A DNA stretch of 64,000 nucleotides, from positions 15,438,746 to 15,502,745 of the forward strand of contig OX393568.1 in assembly GCA_947652115.1 (NCBI GenBank), given 5' to 3'. The position numbers and the translations under genes are program-made. Of this stretch, positions 27,928-39,204 are shown piece by piece (within the stretch, counting starts at the first letter, position 1; each line of letters opens with the position of its first letter). Source of the stretch: Blastomussa wellsi (taxonomy: Eukaryota > Cnidaria > Anthozoa > Scleractinia > Plerogyridae). The notes beneath the pieces were generated by a model. It saw only the letters and a list, made by a program, of their open reading frames with translations. It had not been told where the DNA came from and ran no database searches.

Positions 27928-30900
27928 ATGCCTTCCAGAAAAGCCGCCATCTCTTCGAGTTCCTCTTCTGTGAACAGTTTTTTATAACCATATGCTTTTG
28001 TGTGGATCCCGTCTTCCGCAATTCAGCGTTTTGAATCAAACGCGCACAGTGAAATCTTGTTCACGTGCATGCCCCAGATTTCATGCCCTTCGCTCCGCAG
28101 AATGTTCATGCCGTGTCTCATCTGTTTCTTCTCGCCAAAAATCATTTCGCGGTAATGCTCGTGCTTGATTTTTTTCTTGACGACGCACTTTTTCACCCCC
28201 TTTGCCTTTTTTATATTTTTTTCGTCCCCTCGGAGGATGGAATACATTTTTGACCTGAGACAGATGACTTCGTCAATTGGCACCCCCGCGCATTCATCTT
28301 TCATTTTGCCCAGGACCTTTTTGTTGACGTTTGAGTGCAGCGGGTGCTCCTTCGGGTAATCACTCAAGTCATACAATGATTTGTTTCGTGCAACGTCTTT
28401 GTACACGTCTTCTGTTTCGATCTCGAGCAGAAGGCTGTCCGTGTCTGTGTACAAAAGTTCACATTTTGGTCCGTACTGCTTTTTCAGGTGGTTGTAGAAA
28501 AAGTCGTACATGAGGATCTTGCTGTTGTCCAGGATCGTCATGCCCGTGTACACCGGTTTGTTCAGCAGAATTTTTCCTTTGTGCATGTGTATGCCCGCCA
28601 TATCATTTGTGAATTCAACAAACCTTGAGTACAGGGGGCTGGCAACCAGTTTTCTTATTTTGTTTTCTTCATCACCGCGCACGATTTTGATGTCCACACG
28701 TTTGCGCAGGTTCTCCATTGTTTTTCCGAAGACAGAGTTGTTCATGAGCTTGTAGAAGTTCTTTTCAAAGTCGCTTTTTGCTTCTTTTCGGAACTCTGTG
28801 TTCATCATGATGTACGGTTCCATCCAGCGCTCTTGATCGAACTCGAGCACCTTGTGGACTTTTTTCAATTTCATGCCCTGTTTCAGATAAAACTGGAGGT
28901 TCCTGTAATGCAAAACGTAATTGTTTTTGTCTTCAAGCGTCAGCAAAAGCTTCTTGTCTTTGGGGTGTTTCAGACTCAGTTTGTTCATCAAACGATTTTG
29001 ATAGTCTGACATGTCCTCTTTTTTTACCGCCTTTTTTTCCGGTGCAAGCGGATAGCTGTTGTGCTCTTCATGCAGTTCCACCGGATATTCAAGGTCAACC
29101 TCAAGAATCCACCCAGTTTTTGCACCCTCTTTTTTCTTTTGGATTTCTTCTTCAGTCGGCATGACACGTTTCCATTTGAAATTCCTCAATGGCAGGGGCT
29201 TGCACATGGCCCAGCCGTAAAGGTTATTTGCATCGAGATACATGATCCAACTTTTCGGTTTGCTTTCATCGAAGCCTTCACACATTGGGTTGTTGGCTTT
29301 GGCGTGCCTCTTGCTGGCCATTGAAATCCCGCCGCGCATCCCCCTTTCCACAAACAAATGCATGTCGATGTCTGTGAAAAGCTCCAGCTCGACGCCTGTC
29401 ATTTTCAAGAGCGCGTCCCAGCTCAATCCTGGTGATGTGAAATAATGCGCCGGATCAAGCCCATACTGCTTTTGACATAAGTCCCTGAAGTTTTCAAAAA
29501 CATCTGCCAGCAGGGCGACATCCGTTTTCACATAGAGATCGTGATAATCTCCAAGATTTTGGCACTCAAATGTTTCCCAAACTTTCTGTGCGTGCGCATA
29601 TTCAGAATCTGTAATTCCTTCGTCATTCAGTTTGCTGTAAAACTTTTCTTTTTCAGGCAGTTTTGTCTCGTCGAATCTCTCCCATGAATCCATGTACTCA
29701 TAAGGATAGATACCTTTTTGAAACAAAAGTTCGCTTCCGTTTGAAATTCCTGCTGTGTTTTTCAATGCCTCTTTGGGTGTTGCTTTCACAAGTGAATCGA
29801 GGCTCCCCTGCAGAAAATTCAAGCTGTCAATGAAATGCAAACCACCCATGGAAAATGTGATGTACTTTTCCATGTTGTTGGCGATGCATTTCACTTCTTT
29901 TTCTTGCTGCGCTATCGCTTGCATCAAGTGGTGCGCATCATAACCTCTCAGATTGTGAAATACAACTGGAATTGGGAATGTTTTTGGTTTCAACTTCAGT
30001 TTGAAATTACACCAATTGTGTGCGGCTCCGCGGAACTTGCCTGTCAAGTGGCAGTGGTCTTTTACAGCGTCTCTGAAAACTGGTTGGATCAACGGTTTTT
30101 CACAAAATCGGCATTTTTCTTGTTTTTCCGCCGCTTCTTTTTGTTCTTTTGCCAACTTTTTCATGCAAATGAAATCCAGCTTCTTTTGCGCAAACCAGAA
30201 ACATTTTTTGTGAACCTGCCCCAAATATTCGTCTTTGTTTTTGTTCCATGCTGGCAATGAGTCGAGAAAATTTTCTTTCATCAAACTTTTGTTGCATATG
30301 TGGCAGTCTTTTGCTGTTTTGAAATTTTCCCAATCTTCTGGTGTCATCGCAACCGGTTTTTTTTCTTTCACACTTTCTCTCAATTTTTCTTCCTCTTGCA
30401 CGATGTCGTTCAGAAAGTTCCCCACCGCGTTTTGCCCCCTCCAGACTTTTGTGTTCATGATTTTTCCATCACTTCTAACACTCATCCAGGCGTACCCGCA
30501 CGCTTCGTGCCATTCAGTTTTTTCTGTGAAACTTTTTTCTTTGCTCTCTGGCCCTCGCTCGCATGCCGAGATTTTTTTCACAAGTGCCTCAAAATCAGCA
30601 TAAATCACGAACGGGGCCTTCATCTGTTTGTGGAAATTCTGGAATGAAAGCGTGTTTTTTCCTTCTTCCGGCACGTCAATTCTTGTTGGTCTGCCTTCCA
30701 CACCGTTACAATACTTTTTATGCTCTTCAAGCAATTCTTCCCGTGTGAAACGTGTTAAGCACATCTCACAATAGAAAGTTTTATTGTTTATTTTTTTATC
30801 AAACAACAGAGCGTTCACACGTTTAACAAAACAGAAATGCTGAATTTCTCCTGACTCAATTAACATGAAGTTTATCCTTGGCACGTTATTTTTTTTGTCA

Positions 30901-31676
30901 CTTATCCTGTGAACAATCACATTGTCGTTTTCCCAGCCAAAGACGTTTATTGCAAGTTTTTGGTTCTGCTTTTCAAGCTTGTCAATTTGTTTCAACGGTG
31001 TGGGGAAATCGATGCCCGCCCAGTTTACTCCATCTTCGACTGGATATTTGCTTGTTCTTTGCGCGTCTTTTGTTGCTGGGAAAAGTGCTGCTCTGATTGA
31101 CCACTTCAAACATTCGTTGTCTTTGTTTTTCACGTTGACAATTGCTTTCTTTGCCGCGAGTTTTGCTGGGAGTGGAAGCCATGTCCCCGCTCGCAACGGT
31201 TCATATCTCGCGGTATTCACATACGCGACCTTCACTTCATCAAAATTCCATCCTGATCCATTCGCTGACCAATTCTCGATTTCTACGTTGGCCTGGTTGA
31301 TAAATTCTTCGAATTTCTGAGAAAGCTTTTCTTCATCTTTTTGGTCTTTCTTTAAGAAAACATATGGATCGTCATTCTTAAAATAAACTTCTTTTTCCAG
31401 CGTTTCCTTGTTGCCCGCTTCATCCTCAATTTCTCGTGAAAACTTGACTCTCATTCCGAAACCCACTTTCACGTTTTTCAGTGAAACAATTTCATTTTTC
31501 ACCACATTTGTGAACTTTTCTTTATAAAAATTTGCAAAAGTGCGGAGATCTTTGTTGTTTGGGTCATTTTCTCTGAAACTCATCCACCAGACGCGGAGCC
31601 ATTCACGATAGTTCGTTTGTGAAATATCGAAACGTCCATAAGGCATTCCGTTTGGAGCGACGTTAGCTTCAGCCAT
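27912..31676 (-). CDS. Protein-primed DNA polymerase B, in-frame TGA near the C-terminus
   Basis: The frame to the first stop gives 1217 residues. Visible motifs: a Cys/His zinc finger near 302, exonuclease motifs ExoI YADFEAL near 357, ExoII FHNLRGYDAH near 573 and ExoIII YVKTDV near 713, and an HNH-like DHCHLTGKFRGAAHNWCN near 538. Polymerase motifs are A DANNLYGWAM near 812, B NNSVFGKTMEN near 975 and C YTDTDS near 1075. This is the Polinton replicase, which starts synthesis from a terminal protein. A TGA at 28023-28025 is followed in the same frame by 36 more open codons to 27912, and their sequence looks like the family's usual C-terminal tail. The active site is complete, so effect on function is unclear. 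Confidence 0.9.
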
Positions 31677-31735
31677 TTTGTTTCCTATACTATGTCAACA
31701 TTTCTTCAAATGAAAAATAATTCTAGCGCAAATAA

Positions 31736-32079
31736 TTTTTTCAAGCTGTTATCCTCTTGTTTGATGGTTTCCCCCTCTCCCTGGGTTGTTTCTTTTCCGA
31801 AATAATTTTTAAAAATTATTTTTTTGTTTTTGTTTGGTGAGTGCTGTCTATTTCAGGTTGGTTTTTCTGTTTTGTTTTGTTTGAGAAATTGTTTTCACTC
31901 TCAGAGGCACACACATAGAAAAGCCTGGTTCTAGTCGCAACCAATAGCAGTAAGAGTTAAAAATTAAAATTAATCCTCCCACGGGTGAAAGTTGAAAACT
32001 TTTACCCGTGGGAGGATTAATTTTAATTTTTAACTCTTACTGCTATTGGTTGCGCTAGAACCAGGCTTTTCTATGTGTG
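31736..32079 (-). repeat. Polinton right inverted terminal repeat
   Basis: Inverted match of 17025-17353. The outer 172 bp is a palindrome centred near 31995. In both ends the outermost arm lacks one T that the inner arm has (ctagcgcaacc against ctagtcgcaacc on the reading strand). The polymerase ATG is only about 60 bp inside. Confidence 0.9.
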
Positions 32080-32085
32080 TTTTGT

Positions 32086-32107
32086 TTTCTTTCCTTGAGC
32101 CACTCAT
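32086..32107 (-). pseudogene. BEN gene exon 1, 5' piece with start codon
   Basis: The ATG at 32107 begins a 22-base piece (MSGSRKE...). With one TTTTGT and bases 17018-16983 it makes a 64-nt exon ending at a consensus donor. The phase fits exon 2. The Polinton separates it from the rest. Confidence 0.7.
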
Positions 32108-32280
32108 ATCGTCAGATATGTTGTCTCGAAATCTGGAGACAAAGGCACTACTTTCTCAACCGCACTTGGCTGCACTGTCGAGAATATAATGAATATTGTA
32201 TTGAGCAACCGTTTTGCCCGCCAAAATCGTATGACCGTATATGGTATCCCGCAAGATCCCGTATATCCGACTGTACCGTC
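32108..32280. promoter_or_regulatory. Bidirectional spacer between BEN and tnp2 genes
   Basis: The 173 bases separate the two divergent start codons. Two cgtatat-type sequences are visible (around 32237 and 32262). It should hold both promoters. Confidence 0.45.
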
Positions 32281-35200
32281 ATGTCAGCGGTATCAAACAT
32301 GAACAAACAGAAACACGGGAATATGTCCGATAACAGTGCTTCCACTTCTCGTTCTAGTGCTTCAGATTCTTGCAAAAAGAAGCATAAACCACGCGGGCCT
32401 TACAACCAGTATCTTTCTCAACCAGGAGCAAAGATACCGCGAACGACTTTGAAGGAATGGCCGGACAAGAACTTCGCGACTACTATGGATAAGCAGCGGA
32501 TTCTGGATTCTGCAGCGGATGATCTGGAGAGGGTTGATGTTGAATTACCGCACAGCTTGTTACACCAGACTGGTGTTTCTTTTGAACGAGCTTGTTTTGA
32601 ACGTCCTTTTAGCGCATACGAAGCACGTGATGATAACAACGAACAGTCTTTCGAGACTGATCTGAGTGACGGTCCAGAGGGTGACGTCGAAGAAACTACC
32701 AATCCCACTGAGTGGAGATCAGACGAAGCCACGATAGCTGCTGGTGAAGATGAACAAGATGGCATTGAAGAGTATCTCGATGCTTTATGCGCTGATGAAA
32801 GTGCTGACGCCGTCAACACTCAACAGGAAGAGGAGAGATTTGCAGATGTTCCCTTGTACAATGGGGCGCCCATCAGTGTGGCAGTCAGCATGTTGCTCAT
32901 CGTTACATTCGCCATTCGACACAGCTTAACCGGGCTTGCAATTGTTGATTTGCTAACACTTGTTAGCCTTCATTGTGCATTACCAAATCAATTTGCTTCT
33001 TCAATGGACCTGCTAAAGAAATTTTTCATGAAGTTGAAGAATCCGATCGAGTTTCATTATTATTGTACTTATTGCATGGAATATCAGGGATTGTCCATAC
33101 CAGAGGATAAATTGTGTAAGAACAGAAACTGTTTGAAGGATCTAAGCAAGAAAGAGAATTCTTCATACTTCATTATTATTCCACTTATGTGCCAGCTGAG
33201 GGACCTAATTCAAAGTAAGTGGTTTTAATTATTCTCTGTAAATTTGCAATGTTACCCTGTTGGTAACATTGGGCTTTGGTAGACTGTTCACAGCTTCTCT
33301 ATTTTTCCAGATCGCTGCGAGCAAACTGGAACTGAGTGGAAAGAACAAATTTTCACACTGATTTTTTTTTTATTTTGAGGTTTGTTTGTTGTGTCGTCGG
33401 TATGGGACGTTTACTCAATGAGCATATGCAAAGATTTCCTTAATTTCTGTCTCTTATGAAAAGATGAATAGAAAGAGGCTATAGAAAGTTTGCTAGCATC
33501 AATGGATGTGGTGGCAATTCTCCTTGAAATTTCCTCAGTGAATGCCCTCAGAAGAATTTATTTCTTACTTGAGAAGTGTGCATTTGGTGAGATCACAAGC
33601 TACACATGTAACTAATTATTCCACTTCACCAGCTGTGTAGCTGTGTATTACAGACAAACTTATGGACTTGAAATGCGACTGCTGTTGGGTTTGAGACTAA
33701 CATTGTTGCATGTATTATTTTTTTTTAGAGGCAGGCATTCTTGATCTTCTCAAATATCCAGTTACAAGAAGAAAAAGTAATTCAGATGCAATTGAAGACA
33801 TTCAGGATGGATTACTTTACAAACAGCATTTTGGAAGTGATGGCTTTTTTAAAGGTGTTTCAGATGAAAAAAAGAAAGCTGAAATCCATATAAGTTTTCA
33901 GATTAATACTGATGGTGTAGCCCTCTTTAGGTCTTCAAAATACAGTATTTGGCCAGTTTATCTGGTTGTAAATGAGCTTCCACCAAACTGCAGGTATTGT
34001 ACATGTACATTAATATATTGCAATGCATGTTCGTTAAACTTGTATGGCGGAACCCCAATACTACTCTATATAATATTAAGACAATACCTAGACTTGTTAT
34101 TTATTTGTGAGGTTGGGGTTCTACTTTTCAAGGTGAATGCCAATGGACTGATCAGATAAATAATTACACCATTTTGTTGTACAATGTATTTGTTCAAACT
34201 GTGGTGCTTATGGTTGTACTAGAAATGTAGCATTCCATACATTGCTAGAAAGACATTAAGCCTCATTATTTTACTTTCCTGGTAACCTGGTATAGTTTTG
34301 GCTTTAATTAAGATTGATAAAAATAAACTTTCATTTTTTTTAATTCATAGGTTATGTATGTGCATGGACTTGTATATTCCCAAAGTGAACTAACCATTAT
34401 ATACAATTTATTACAAATAATGTTTCAAGTCAATTTTATTGTTTGTCTTTGGTACCCATACTCATGCAAGGGCATGCTAAGAATGGTGCATCAAAATTTA
34501 TTTTGCTGGTTCATGGTTTGGCAAGAGAAGCATTGTGTCTTCTTAACAGTTGCATTGCTTGTTCTTCTTTTAGGTTTTCAAGATCCAACTGCATTTTCCT
34601 TGGACTGTGGTTTGGATATAGCAAACCAGATTTCTTGACATTTTTGCAGCCATTCAGCAAAGAGTTTCAAGATATGTACTCCAAAGGTAGAGTGTATGAG
34701 CATTTATATTATAATTATGCCTTGATATTCAAAAATACATGTATCGATCGTGACATGTTTCATGTACAGTAAGTTTAAGTTTGAAATTCCTGATATATGG
34801 TTGTATCAAAGGCTTTTCTTTAATGCTGTTTTGTATTGCAGTGTATTTATCAAAAAGTCTTGCAAATGTTCTCCACAAAAAATTGCCATTGCTTTATGAG
34901 TGTGTCTTTGTAACTGTGTAGAATTAAATTAATTTTAAATAAAACAGAAATGTCACTCTACATATCTGTTTTAGTTCTACCTGTTCAGGATGAGCCAAAA
35001 TCTCTGTCTGATTGGAACGATAATTATTGGAAATTTTACTCGGGCAAGTAAATCTTTGACACAACTTGTCCAGGGGACAAGCTCATTTCTGGTTGCCAAC
35101 AATAAATAAATGAAAATTACACAAAACATTGCCAAGATGTAAATTTATCCATTAGTGAAAAAAGGAAGGCTCCTACGTGACAAAAGAAATGTGAAGAGTG

Positions 35201-36919
35201 CAACAGATTTCACCATTTTGCAGCCACACTTTGTTTCCTCATGTGGCATCTGTAAAAGACTATGTAAACTACATATTCTTTCTTATGCTTGTCCGAAGGA
35301 CAATTGAATCAATATTTTTTTCTCTTACTCTGCTGTTGTTTGAATTTTTAATTTTAGGAATGGTAATTACAAACAATGGAGGAAAAGACATCACAGTGAG
35401 AGGAATTTTGTTGAGTGCTACTGCAGATGCTCCAGCAAAGTGCTTGATGCAAAACTTTGTACAGTACAATGGTTTTAGTGGGTGCCCCTACTGCTTGGAG
35501 CAAGGAAAAAGTGTGAAGACAAGTGCTAAAGGCCACACCCATGCGTACCCATTCAACAGAGACAACCCAGTAAAGGGTTATGGAACAAATCGTACTAATG
35601 AAAACACCCTGCAGCATGCATATGATGCCCACAAGTCAAAACAAGAGGGAAAGTATTCCCCTGTTTGTGGAGTAAAGGGATATTCATGGTTAATGTTTAT
35701 CCCTGGCTTTGACATAATTAAAGGTGTTGCTGTTGACTACATGCACTGTGTTCTTTTGGGGGTGACCAAAATGCTCATGACATTGTGGTTCGACAAAGCA
35801 CATGTAGCGGAAGACTGGAATGTAAGGAAAAGACTTGATGAAGTTGACAGGCGCTTGCTTAATATTACACCACCCAACTGCATTTCAAGAGCACCAAGAA
35901 GCATTGTGAAGGATTATGCTCATTGGAAAGCTTCCGAATTTCGTTCATTTTTGTTTTTTTATGGCATCCCATGCCTATGGAATATTTTGCCTGATGAATA
36001 CTTTCAGCATTTTACTCTGCTTGTTGAAGCAATCTGGCTTTTAGATCAAATTTCAGTTTCACCTGAGTGTTTACAAAAAGTAGGCAACTTATTGCGACAC
36101 TTCTGTCTCCGAATTGAAGCATTGTATGGAGCCCGGTATGAGACCTTTAATGTTCACTGTCTCCTTCATCTGCACGACTGTGTGAAGAACATTGGACCTC
36201 TATGGTCCAGCTCTTGCTTTTGGTATGAAGACTACAATGGTGACAAAGTAGAACTGCAGGTTGCATTTTCTGTGTGTGTACAACAGAAGATTCCTGAACT
36301 TGTACCTCTCCTACCAAATGGTTCAGCTAGCAAACAATTTTACGAGCACATGACACAGGGACGGTATTCTCTAAAGTGCAAACATGAAAATATACCCAAT
36401 AATGTTTTTGCACTTGGTATAATGTCCCCAGCCTCATTAAGTGCAGTTTTAGCACATTATGTTGAAAGTAAACTGTGTGGACAAATATCCAGAGCATTTA
36501 CATTTAAGCGAATAAAAATAAACAGAGATGTCATTCATAGCAAAAGCTATTTAAACATTTCGCGAAGAAACAGTTACACAGTTGAAGTTAATGATATTGG
36601 GTTTGTTGAAGTTAAGTTGTATGTTAAGGTATTTGTCCAGTGTGGAAATGCTGTATTTTGTACTGATTCATGCAGCTGCAAAACTCCACACTATTTTGGA
36701 ATTGCTGACTGCTGTCTACTGCCAGCAACTGATATCACATTATCTTGCGACAGTTTCACCAACTGTAAACCACAGCATATTATTCCTGTAAGGAGAGAGA
36801 AATGCAGTAATGTAATCTTCCCTGTCACAAGCATCAAAGCTTTGTGTATCTTAGTTGACTGTAAAAGCAACCAGTGCATGTTTGTTTGTAAACTGCCAAA
36901 CAGGTATGAGAAGGACTGA
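32281..36919 (+). CDS. EnSpm/CACTA-like tnp2-type transposase
   Basis: Exons 32281-33214, 33729-33993, 34574-34686 and 35358-36919 join in phase with GT/AG borders to give 957 residues. Exon 1 has a basic low-complexity N-terminus, an acidic linker and a Cys-rich YYCTYCMEY...CKNRNC motif. Catalytic candidates lie in INTDGVALFRSS (exon 2), SATADAPAKC and GVAVDYMHCVLLGVTKM (exon 4), as in tnp2/CACTA transposases. GLWFGYSKPDFLTFLQPF is typical family sequence. The last exon may instead splice at CAG|GTATGA (36904) to an exon now displaced by later insertions. It is the likely transposase for the 45-kb element and shares a divergent promoter region with the BEN gene. Confidence 0.75.
33215..33728 (+). 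other. tnp2 gene intron 1
   Basis: Donor GTAAGTGG, acceptor after a T-run. A second possible acceptor (TTTTTCCAG at about 33311) leads only to a short frame. Nothing else seen. Confidence 0.5.
33994..35357 (+). other. tnp2 gene introns 2 and 3
   Basis: Two AT-rich introns (33994-34573 and 34687-35357) flank a 113-bp exon. No nested gene or transposon was recognised. Confidence 0.5.
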
Positions 36920-36930
36920 TTTTAATACTA

Positions 36931-37148
36931 TTTATGCTCTCTGATTCTAAAAGCTGGATATTTCAGCGGTAGTGCGCAGTATTGGCGGAGCTCTGTTTGC
37001 TGGGAGCGGCGAAAATAAGCGACACCTAATTGGTGATAATTTGGCCGCGCTTGTGGCGTGGCCGTTTATTCTATTATCGAATATACAAAGTGAGAAACTA
37101 TAGCGTAACCAAGTAAGCAGTTCCCAGCAAAGGTGAGGGATTACCCGC
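36931..37148 (-). repeat. 218-bp direct repeat, distal copy (B2)
   Basis: Appears identical base for base to 37414-37631. It starts about 12 bp after the tnp2 stop codon, so the retroelement's 3' border lies there. Confidence 0.9.
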
Positions 37149-37413
37149 AAACTGGGACAAGAAAGATATGACCTAGTCCTGTGGTAGGCAAGGGGAGGAG
37201 GAGGGTAGAATCACGCGACTTGATTGTTGTTGGTAGGAGCCGCCTGTTCTCCCGAAGTGAGCTTGCGGCAAAAGAGGCCTTTCACAGGGCCTTGTCTTGT
37301 TAAGTACGTACCGGTAGATCTAATGTCCCGGATAAGCGGAAATCCCCCGGCCGGGAGCTGGGAATGATATGAATCAAGCAGCATAAATTCATTTATTATG
37401 GTAATAAATTTCC

Positions 37414-37631
37414 TTTATGCTCTCTGATTCTAAAAGCTGGATATTTCAGCGGTAGTGCGCAGTATTGGCGGAGCTCTGTTTGCTGGGAGCGGCGAAAATA
37501 AGCGACACCTAATTGGTGATAATTTGGCCGCGCTTGTGGCGTGGCCGTTTATTCTATTATCGAATATACAAAGTGAGAAACTATAGCGTAACCAAGTAAG
37601 CAGTTCCCAGCAAAGGTGAGGGATTACCCGC
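37414..37631 (-). repeat. 218-bp direct repeat, proximal copy (B1)
   Basis: Identical to 36931-37148; the 265 bp between copies would be A2. Identity implies a young insertion or recent conversion. Confidence 0.9.
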
Positions 37632-37778
37632 CACGGCCCCGGAAGAGGAACGAAGACGGGCAGCCCCACCCGAAGCCAATACTGAGCCTCTACAGAAAAG
37701 GATTTACAAAAGCGCGGATCAATGTGAACGTTGCCCGTAACTAATTAACTATATCGTATTACTTAATAAAAGAAATGT

Positions 37779-38231
37779 AATGCGTAGCCTGTGCGTAAGC
37801 ATCTAACGTTGTTTGTAACTGATTTTTCGGTATCAGTATATATTCGGCTGACGAAATCAGTACAAAGAGCGTGATTTTACATGACTTGTACAAGATAAAG
37901 GAGACGCTTAGCCCATGCGTAAACATCTGTGGTTTATCCTTATAGGCCTATATCTGGCCGGCGAAAATCTTAGCAGTTATGCCGGCGTGACTTTACTTCA
38001 AACTGTATTTAGATACGAGAGGAAGATGCTTAGCCCCTGCGTAAACATCTGCCGTTGTTGGGACGAAATATGTCTTTGTTTATAGAAGAACAAAGCTGAT
38101 GCTTAGCCCCTGCTTAAACATCTGCTTTCGATCTTCAAAAGTTATAAAGGTATATCCGGCGAATTCTACGAAACTCTACTGGCGTTACTTTGCTAATTAC
38201 TTATACATGCTTAGCCCCTGCGTAAGCATCT
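37779..38231. repeat. Five dispersed 8-bp inverted-repeat units
   Basis: Units of about 26 bp start near 37779, 37903, 38024, 38098 and 38206. The fullest reads GATGCTTA-GCCCCTGCG-TAAGCATC: eight-base inverted arms around a nine-base spacer. All lie between the recombinase stop codon and repeat B1. The geometry resembles tyrosine-recombinase core sites. Confidence 0.75.
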
Positions 38232-38301
38232 GAGTAATGTTGTCATATTGAGATTATCATTGCTCTTTCTGCTGCATCGGAGAGATATGGCGAGTGGCCT
38301 G

Positions 38302-39204
38302 TTAAGTGTCAAGAGACGAGCTGGCTAAAGTTGGAGTTCTAATATATCTTAAAAAGGCGGTCGATTTCCATCGGCCGAACGTACGAATTTGAGCATCAGA
38401 CATGCCTTTGGCGGCCGCCCAAGAAGCGGCGCCAATTCGAAAACTATGGCTCTTATAAAGGTTGGTATCTAGACCCGAAAAACTGATGGCCTGACTAAGA
38501 CACTGAGTAAAATACGGCCTAGTAATGGCTGTGTTATTGGGCCAGCAGAACAACGGACCCGCGTTCCGTCCTCGTGCATTCAAATAATCCAAAAGCAAGG
38601 TAACGGCACAAACAGGCTTATCTTTGTATACGGTAATGTCGGTAGGGCGTGACGTATCGCTGTGTTTATAGTTTCGCATCGACAGTTTGATGCCCACTAT
38701 TGAGTCTGCACTATCTTTCAGAAAGAACACCTGCCTAAGCAATAGTAAGTTTGTAGATGACGTGCCCATCGTTATTGTCATCTCTCCTACTCTTAAAGCT
38801 GCGAAAAACGCTAGAGCGAACATCGCACGAATTAGTTTTCTTTGAAAGCACGAAGAAAGTGTCTGCTCACATGCAGAAATTACTTGCTCTAAAATTGGTA
38901 GCGTGATAGGTAATCTGCTATCTAGAGTGGGGTTAATTTTGGCATACCCCTTGAGGGCGCGTTTAATCAGTTCTGCCTTTGTTGGGTCGGGCAATGAAGC
39001 TAAGCGATGTACGTAACCCAGTGCGGAGACATACGTCAGAGTCGTCGCAGCACTGTAATTATTTTCCGCTAAGTATGCGACAAAAAGCGCTAGTGCATCT
39101 GTCGGAATCGGAAATTGTGAAGTGGTTCTGTTCAAGACGTTAATCTCGAAGTGTTGAAAAATCCTCCAAGCCTGTTGGTAGGTTTTTAGTGACGATGTGC
39201 TCAA
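38302..39204 (-). CDS. Tyrosine recombinase (retroelement 1)
   Basis: The 300-residue protein has the catalytic pattern of this class: R in ALRVGEM near residue 140, HxxR in KSHSFRIGAASWAA near 253, and the nucleophilic Tyr in GRWKSTAFLRYIR near 288. The N-terminal half is the helical SAM-like core-binding domain (YQQAWRIFQHFEINVL). It would insert the circular cDNA without making a target duplication. Intact, directly after the RNase H frame. Confidence 0.9.
   Translation of the reverse strand: MSTSSLKTYQQAWRIFQHFEINVLNRTTSQFPIPTDALALFVAYLAENNYSAATTLTYVSALGYVHRLASLPDPTKAELIKRALKGYAKINPTLDSRLPITLPILEQVISACEQTLSSCFQRKLIRAMFALAFFAALRVGEMTITMGTSSTNLLLLRQVFFLKDSADSIVGIKLSMRNYKHSDTSRPTDITVYKDKPVCAVTLLLDYLNARGRNAGPLFCWPNNTAITRPYFTQCLSQAISFSGLDTNLYKSHSFRIGAASWAAAKGMSDAQIRTFGRWKSTAFLRYIRTPTLASSSLDT

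Larger units (their letters stand above)
17025..32079. mobile_element. Polinton/Maverick element, 15 kb
   Basis: Bounded by inverted terminal repeats of about 330-345 bp and by TTTTGT on both sides (17019-17024, 32080-32085), the 6-bp duplication length expected for Polintons. It encodes protein-primed DNA polymerase B, retroviral-type integrase, A32-like packaging ATPase, double-jelly-roll major capsid protein, a likely minor capsid protein and about ten smaller proteins. Removing it with one TTTTGT rejoins exon 1 of the BEN gene in frame. Nearly all ORFs are intact, so insertion is probably recent. No adenovirus-type maturation protease was found. Polintons are integrated virus-like elements thought able to form particles. 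Confidence 0.93.

Noticed and set aside
28023..28025. Selenocysteine or programmed readthrough at the polymerase TGA
   Set aside because: No SECIS-like or readthrough context was evident; a simple nonsense mutation is the more economical reading.
30100..31320. Plus-strand ORFs opposite the DNA polymerase gene
   Set aside because: Antisense shadows; the polymerase motifs fix the coding strand.
32077..32280. Extension of the tnp2 frame upstream into the Polinton end
   Set aside because: The upstream codons lie in the Polinton repeat and the BEN exon; the ATG at 32281 starts the recognisable protein.
36947..37669. Two similar small minus-strand ORFs
   Set aside because: They are the same direct repeat read twice; there is no evidence of coding.
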